From positions 1-8,542 of the forward strand of contig JAFCZZ010000050.1 in NCBI GenBank assembly GCA_019314085.1: a stretch of 8,542 nucleotides of DNA, written 5' to 3'. The position numbers were made by a program, and so were the translations under genes. Position 1 is the first letter of the stretch. The number at the start of each line of letters is the position of its first letter. This document shows, in pieces, positions 6,912 through 8,542 of this stretch. The stretch comes from Deltaproteobacteria bacterium (GTDB lineage: Bacteria; Desulfobacterota; Syntrophia; Syntrophales; UBA2210). Below the pieces are notes generated by a model. The model did not search any database, had not been told where the DNA came from, and worked only from the letters and a program-made list of their open reading frames with translations.

Positions 6912-7769
6912 ATGCCTGTACACTATCTTGAAGGAAAGCCGGTTGCGGAGGCCGTGCTCAAAGAGGTTGCGGAGCGGGTTGAAACACTGAAAAAACGGGG
7001 GATTGTCCCCGGCCTGGGGACAATCCTGGTGGGAGATGATCCAGCGAGCGCCGGCTACGTCCGCAAGAAACATGAGGCGTGCAGTGAGCACGGCTTTGCC
7101 TCATTCGACAGGCACATCGCGAGCGATGCCCCTCAGGCGGACCTGCTCGATGCGGTCCGTGAATTCAACGAGGACGACCGGGTCCACGCCTTCATCATCC
7201 AGTATCCCGTTCCGCGGGAATTCGATTATTCGGAGGCCATTGAGATAATGGTCCCCGAGAAGGACGCGGACGGCCTGCATCCCGTGAACCTCGGCAGGCT
7301 GGTCCTACAGGAACCGGGGCCGGTGCCGGCCACGCCCGCCGGTATCCAGGCCATGCTGCTCCACTATGAAATCCCCGTGAAGGGACGGGAGGTGGTGATC
7401 GTGGGGCGGGGCTCCACGCTGGGTCGCCCCCTGGCCCTCCTGATGACACTGAAAAAAGAGGGGGCAAACGCCGCGGTGACGGTCGTGCACACGGGGGTGG
7501 ACAACATAGCGTCCTATACGCAGCGGGCGGATATCGTGATCGCCGCGGCGGGCGTCCCGAGTATCGTAACGAAGGAGATGGTCAGGCCCGGGGCCGTGGT
7601 GATCAGCGGCGGGATTACCTGGGAGGGAAAGCGTCTCGTTCCGGACGTCGATGAATCGGTCGCGGAGGTGGCCGGATGGATCACCCCCCGGCTCGGCGGG
7701 GTCGGTCCCACCACCATCGCCATGCTCCTGAAAAATACGCTGGAGTGCGCCGAGCGACAAACAACATGA
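6912..7769 (+). CDS. folD: FolD-type methylenetetrahydrofolate dehydrogenase/methenyltetrahydrofolate cyclohydrolase
   Basis: FolD interconverts methylene-, methenyl- and 10-formyl-tetrahydrofolate with NAD(P), supplying or oxidising C1 units in the cytoplasm. In the 285-aa product the catalytic YVxxK is at 49-53 (Lys53). Gln97 is in QYPVP (usually QLPLP), and KDADGLHP (117-124) contains the folate-contacting Asp120. PATPAG is at 139-144, the Rossmann loop VGRGSTLGRP at 164-173, and LGGVGPTTIAMLL at 261-273. It departs from the common form at the segment usually reading VIDVGIN, which is VISGGIT here (230-235). This points to a divergent subgroup, so cofactor preference is uncertain. It lies 30 bp after etfA with AAAGGA just before the ATG and 30 bp before the OsmC gene, so it is probably part of the same transcript. 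Bifunctionality is inferred from the conserved Lys, Gln and Asp. Confidence 0.92.
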   Translation: MPVHYLEGKPVAEAVLKEVAERVETLKKRGIVPGLGTILVGDDPASAGYVRKKHEACSEHGFASFDRHIASDAPQADLLDAVREFNEDDRVHAFIIQYPVPREFDYSEAIEIMVPEKDADGLHPVNLGRLVLQEPGPVPATPAGIQAMLLHYEIPVKGREVVIVGRGSTLGRPLALLMTLKKEGANAAVTVVHTGVDNIASYTQRADIVIAAAGVPSIVTKEMVRPGAVVISGGITWEGKRLVPDVDESVAEVAGWITPRLGGVGPTTIAMLLKNTLECAERQTT

Positions 7770-7799
7770 CCGTTACCTGGGTAAAAGGATCAAGATATT

Positions 7800-8249
7800 A
7801 TGGCCAAATCAGTCGAAGCACAAGCGACCCTTACGAATGAGATGCTCCAATTCACCGGAACCGTCGGTGATAACCCGGAAATCATCTTCAACTATCCTCC
7901 GCCCATGGGGGACGGACCGGGGTATAATCCCTTGGAACTGCTCCTGATGAGTCTTGCCGTGTGCAGCTCGACGGCGAGTGCGATCCTGCTGCGGGGAATG
8001 AAAAAGACCGTATCCGGGGTCTCCGTACATGCGCAGGGGACACTGAGGAAGAAACCTCCGACATCATTTGAAAAGGTTGTTCTGGAGTTCACCTTCACGT
8101 CGTCTGATGCGACGGACCACGACGTTCAGCAGGCCATCCGTCTTGCGGAGGAGACCTACTGTCCCGTCTGGGCAATGCTCAAGAACAGCATCGAGATTGC
8201 CTCCACTTGCACCGTTATTACACCGGAGGAGTGTTTAAAATCCGCATAA
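7800..8249 (+). CDS. OsmC/Ohr-family protein (thiol peroxidase-like)
   Basis: This small 149-aa cytoplasmic protein belongs to the OsmC superfamily, whose characterised members reduce organic hydroperoxides with a reactive cysteine pair. The two family cysteines are present: Cys55 in SLAVCSSTAS, on the central helix, and Cys121 in TYCPVWAML. The domain start, with the NPLELLLMSLA stretch (43-53), matches the family layout. AAAGGAT lies about 10 nt before the ATG. It is the last gene of the dehydrogenase-Etf-FolD set and is followed within about 30 bp by a strong terminator. It may protect oxygen- or peroxide-sensitive flavoenzymes in the operon, but that is inference. The sequence does not separate OsmC, Ohr and YhfA-like subgroups with confidence. 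Confidence 0.9.
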   Translation: MAKSVEAQATLTNEMLQFTGTVGDNPEIIFNYPPPMGDGPGYNPLELLLMSLAVCSSTASAILLRGMKKTVSGVSVHAQGTLRKKPPTSFEKVVLEFTFTSSDATDHDVQQAIRLAEETYCPVWAMLKNSIEIASTCTVITPEECLKSA

Positions 8250-8275
8250 GGGTTGTGCCGGAATCGGTATCGAGG

Positions 8276-8306
8276 CGGGGGCACTTAGTGAGTGGCCCCG
8301 TTTTTT
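8276..8306 (+). terminator. Rho-independent terminator of the acyl-CoA dehydrogenase-to-OsmC operon
   Basis: A 10-bp stem with one G-G mismatch is formed by CGGGGGCACT (8276-8285) and AGTGGCCCCG (8291-8300) around the loop TAGTG, and it is followed by six T residues (8301-8306). The T tract is on the + strand only, so it terminates rightward transcription. It overlaps the stop codon and last few codons of the convergent mobA gene. Confidence 0.88.
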
Positions 8307-8542
8307 GCGCCCTCGAGGTCATCGAGGGAGTTGATGTTGAAGAATATCTTCCCCTCGGGATCGAACGGTGCGACGACCTCGGGTGGGATCTCCAGGACCC
8401 GCGCCTTTTCGTAAAAGCCGGATATCTTTAACCGGTCTTCATCGATACACTTTTTCATAGCCGGCATGCATCGCCGGGAATAGATCGCGTGCAGGGGCTG
8501 GAACCCTTCGGGCTCCACCGGAACCACGATATCGTAGTTCTT
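8285..8542 (-). CDS. mobA: Molybdenum cofactor guanylyltransferase MobA, C-terminal part (5' end outside window)
   Basis: MobA attaches GMP to molybdopterin to make the guanine dinucleotide cofactor of DMSO-reductase-family enzymes such as formate dehydrogenases. About 85 of the usual roughly 200 residues are visible, reading from the right edge as KNYDIVVPVEPEGFQPL and on. The MobA-like signature PLHAIYSRRCMP is followed by IDEDRLKISGFYEKARV and then the family's C-terminal FFNINSLDDLEGA. The N-terminal GTP-binding loop (LAGGxSxRMG) lies outside the window. A GTG at 8527 is internal and not the start, since the frame continues to the edge. Its presence implies molybdo- or tungsto-enzymes in this organism. 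Its last codons double as the terminator hairpin of the opposing operon. Confidence 0.88.
   Translation of the reverse strand, partial: KNYDIVVPVEPEGFQPLHAIYSRRCMPAMKKCIDEDRLKISGFYEKARVLEIPPEVVAPFDPEGKIFFNINSLDDLEGAKNGATH

Noticed and set aside
7305..7760. 151-residue minus-strand frame inside folD
   Set aside because: His/Arg/Gly/Pro-rich shadow frame antisense to conserved FolD motifs.

Overview
The window is gene-dense, GC-rich bacterial chromosome. It looks like an anaerobic Gram-negative lineage of the Deltaproteobacteria/Desulfobacterota type (syntrophs, sulfate reducers). That placement is inferred from the set of genes: an acyl-CoA dehydrogenase with its own EtfBA, a divergent FolD, a molybdenum-cofactor MobA, and a beta-CASP metallo-hydrolase beside asnS. 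No rRNA, tRNA, insertion sequence, CRISPR array or phage gene is visible.

Layout. (1) 2-2579, + strand: the 3' two thirds of asnS, then 25 bp later a 533-aa beta-CASP metallo-beta-lactamase-fold RNase-like protein. (2) 2585-3736, - strand: an exported NagZ-like GH3 beta-N-acetylhexosaminidase, convergent with the previous gene and only 5 bp from it. (3) 3737-3925: a divergent intergenic region with candidate promoters, a small inverted repeat and a strong Shine-Dalgarno. (4) 3926-8249, + strand: a tight five-gene set, acyl-CoA dehydrogenase, etfB, etfA, folD and an OsmC-family protein, with gaps of 18, -8, 30 and 30 bp, ending in a clear Rho-independent terminator. (5) 8285-8542, - strand: the C-terminal part of mobA, running off the right edge. 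The terminator of the five-gene set is encoded inside its last codons.

How the genes may work together. The acyl-CoA dehydrogenase and EtfBA should form an electron-transfer module, in which the dehydrogenase flavin exchanges electrons with the Etf. The dehydrogenase lacks a catalytic glutamate at both positions used by known family members. Its EtfB and EtfA also carry altered residues in loops that contact flavin or nucleotide. FolD (C1-folate interconversion) and OsmC (thiol peroxidase-like) appear to be co-transcribed with them. This combination, with its non-canonical active site, is the most interesting part of the window. The remaining genes look like ordinary housekeeping functions.
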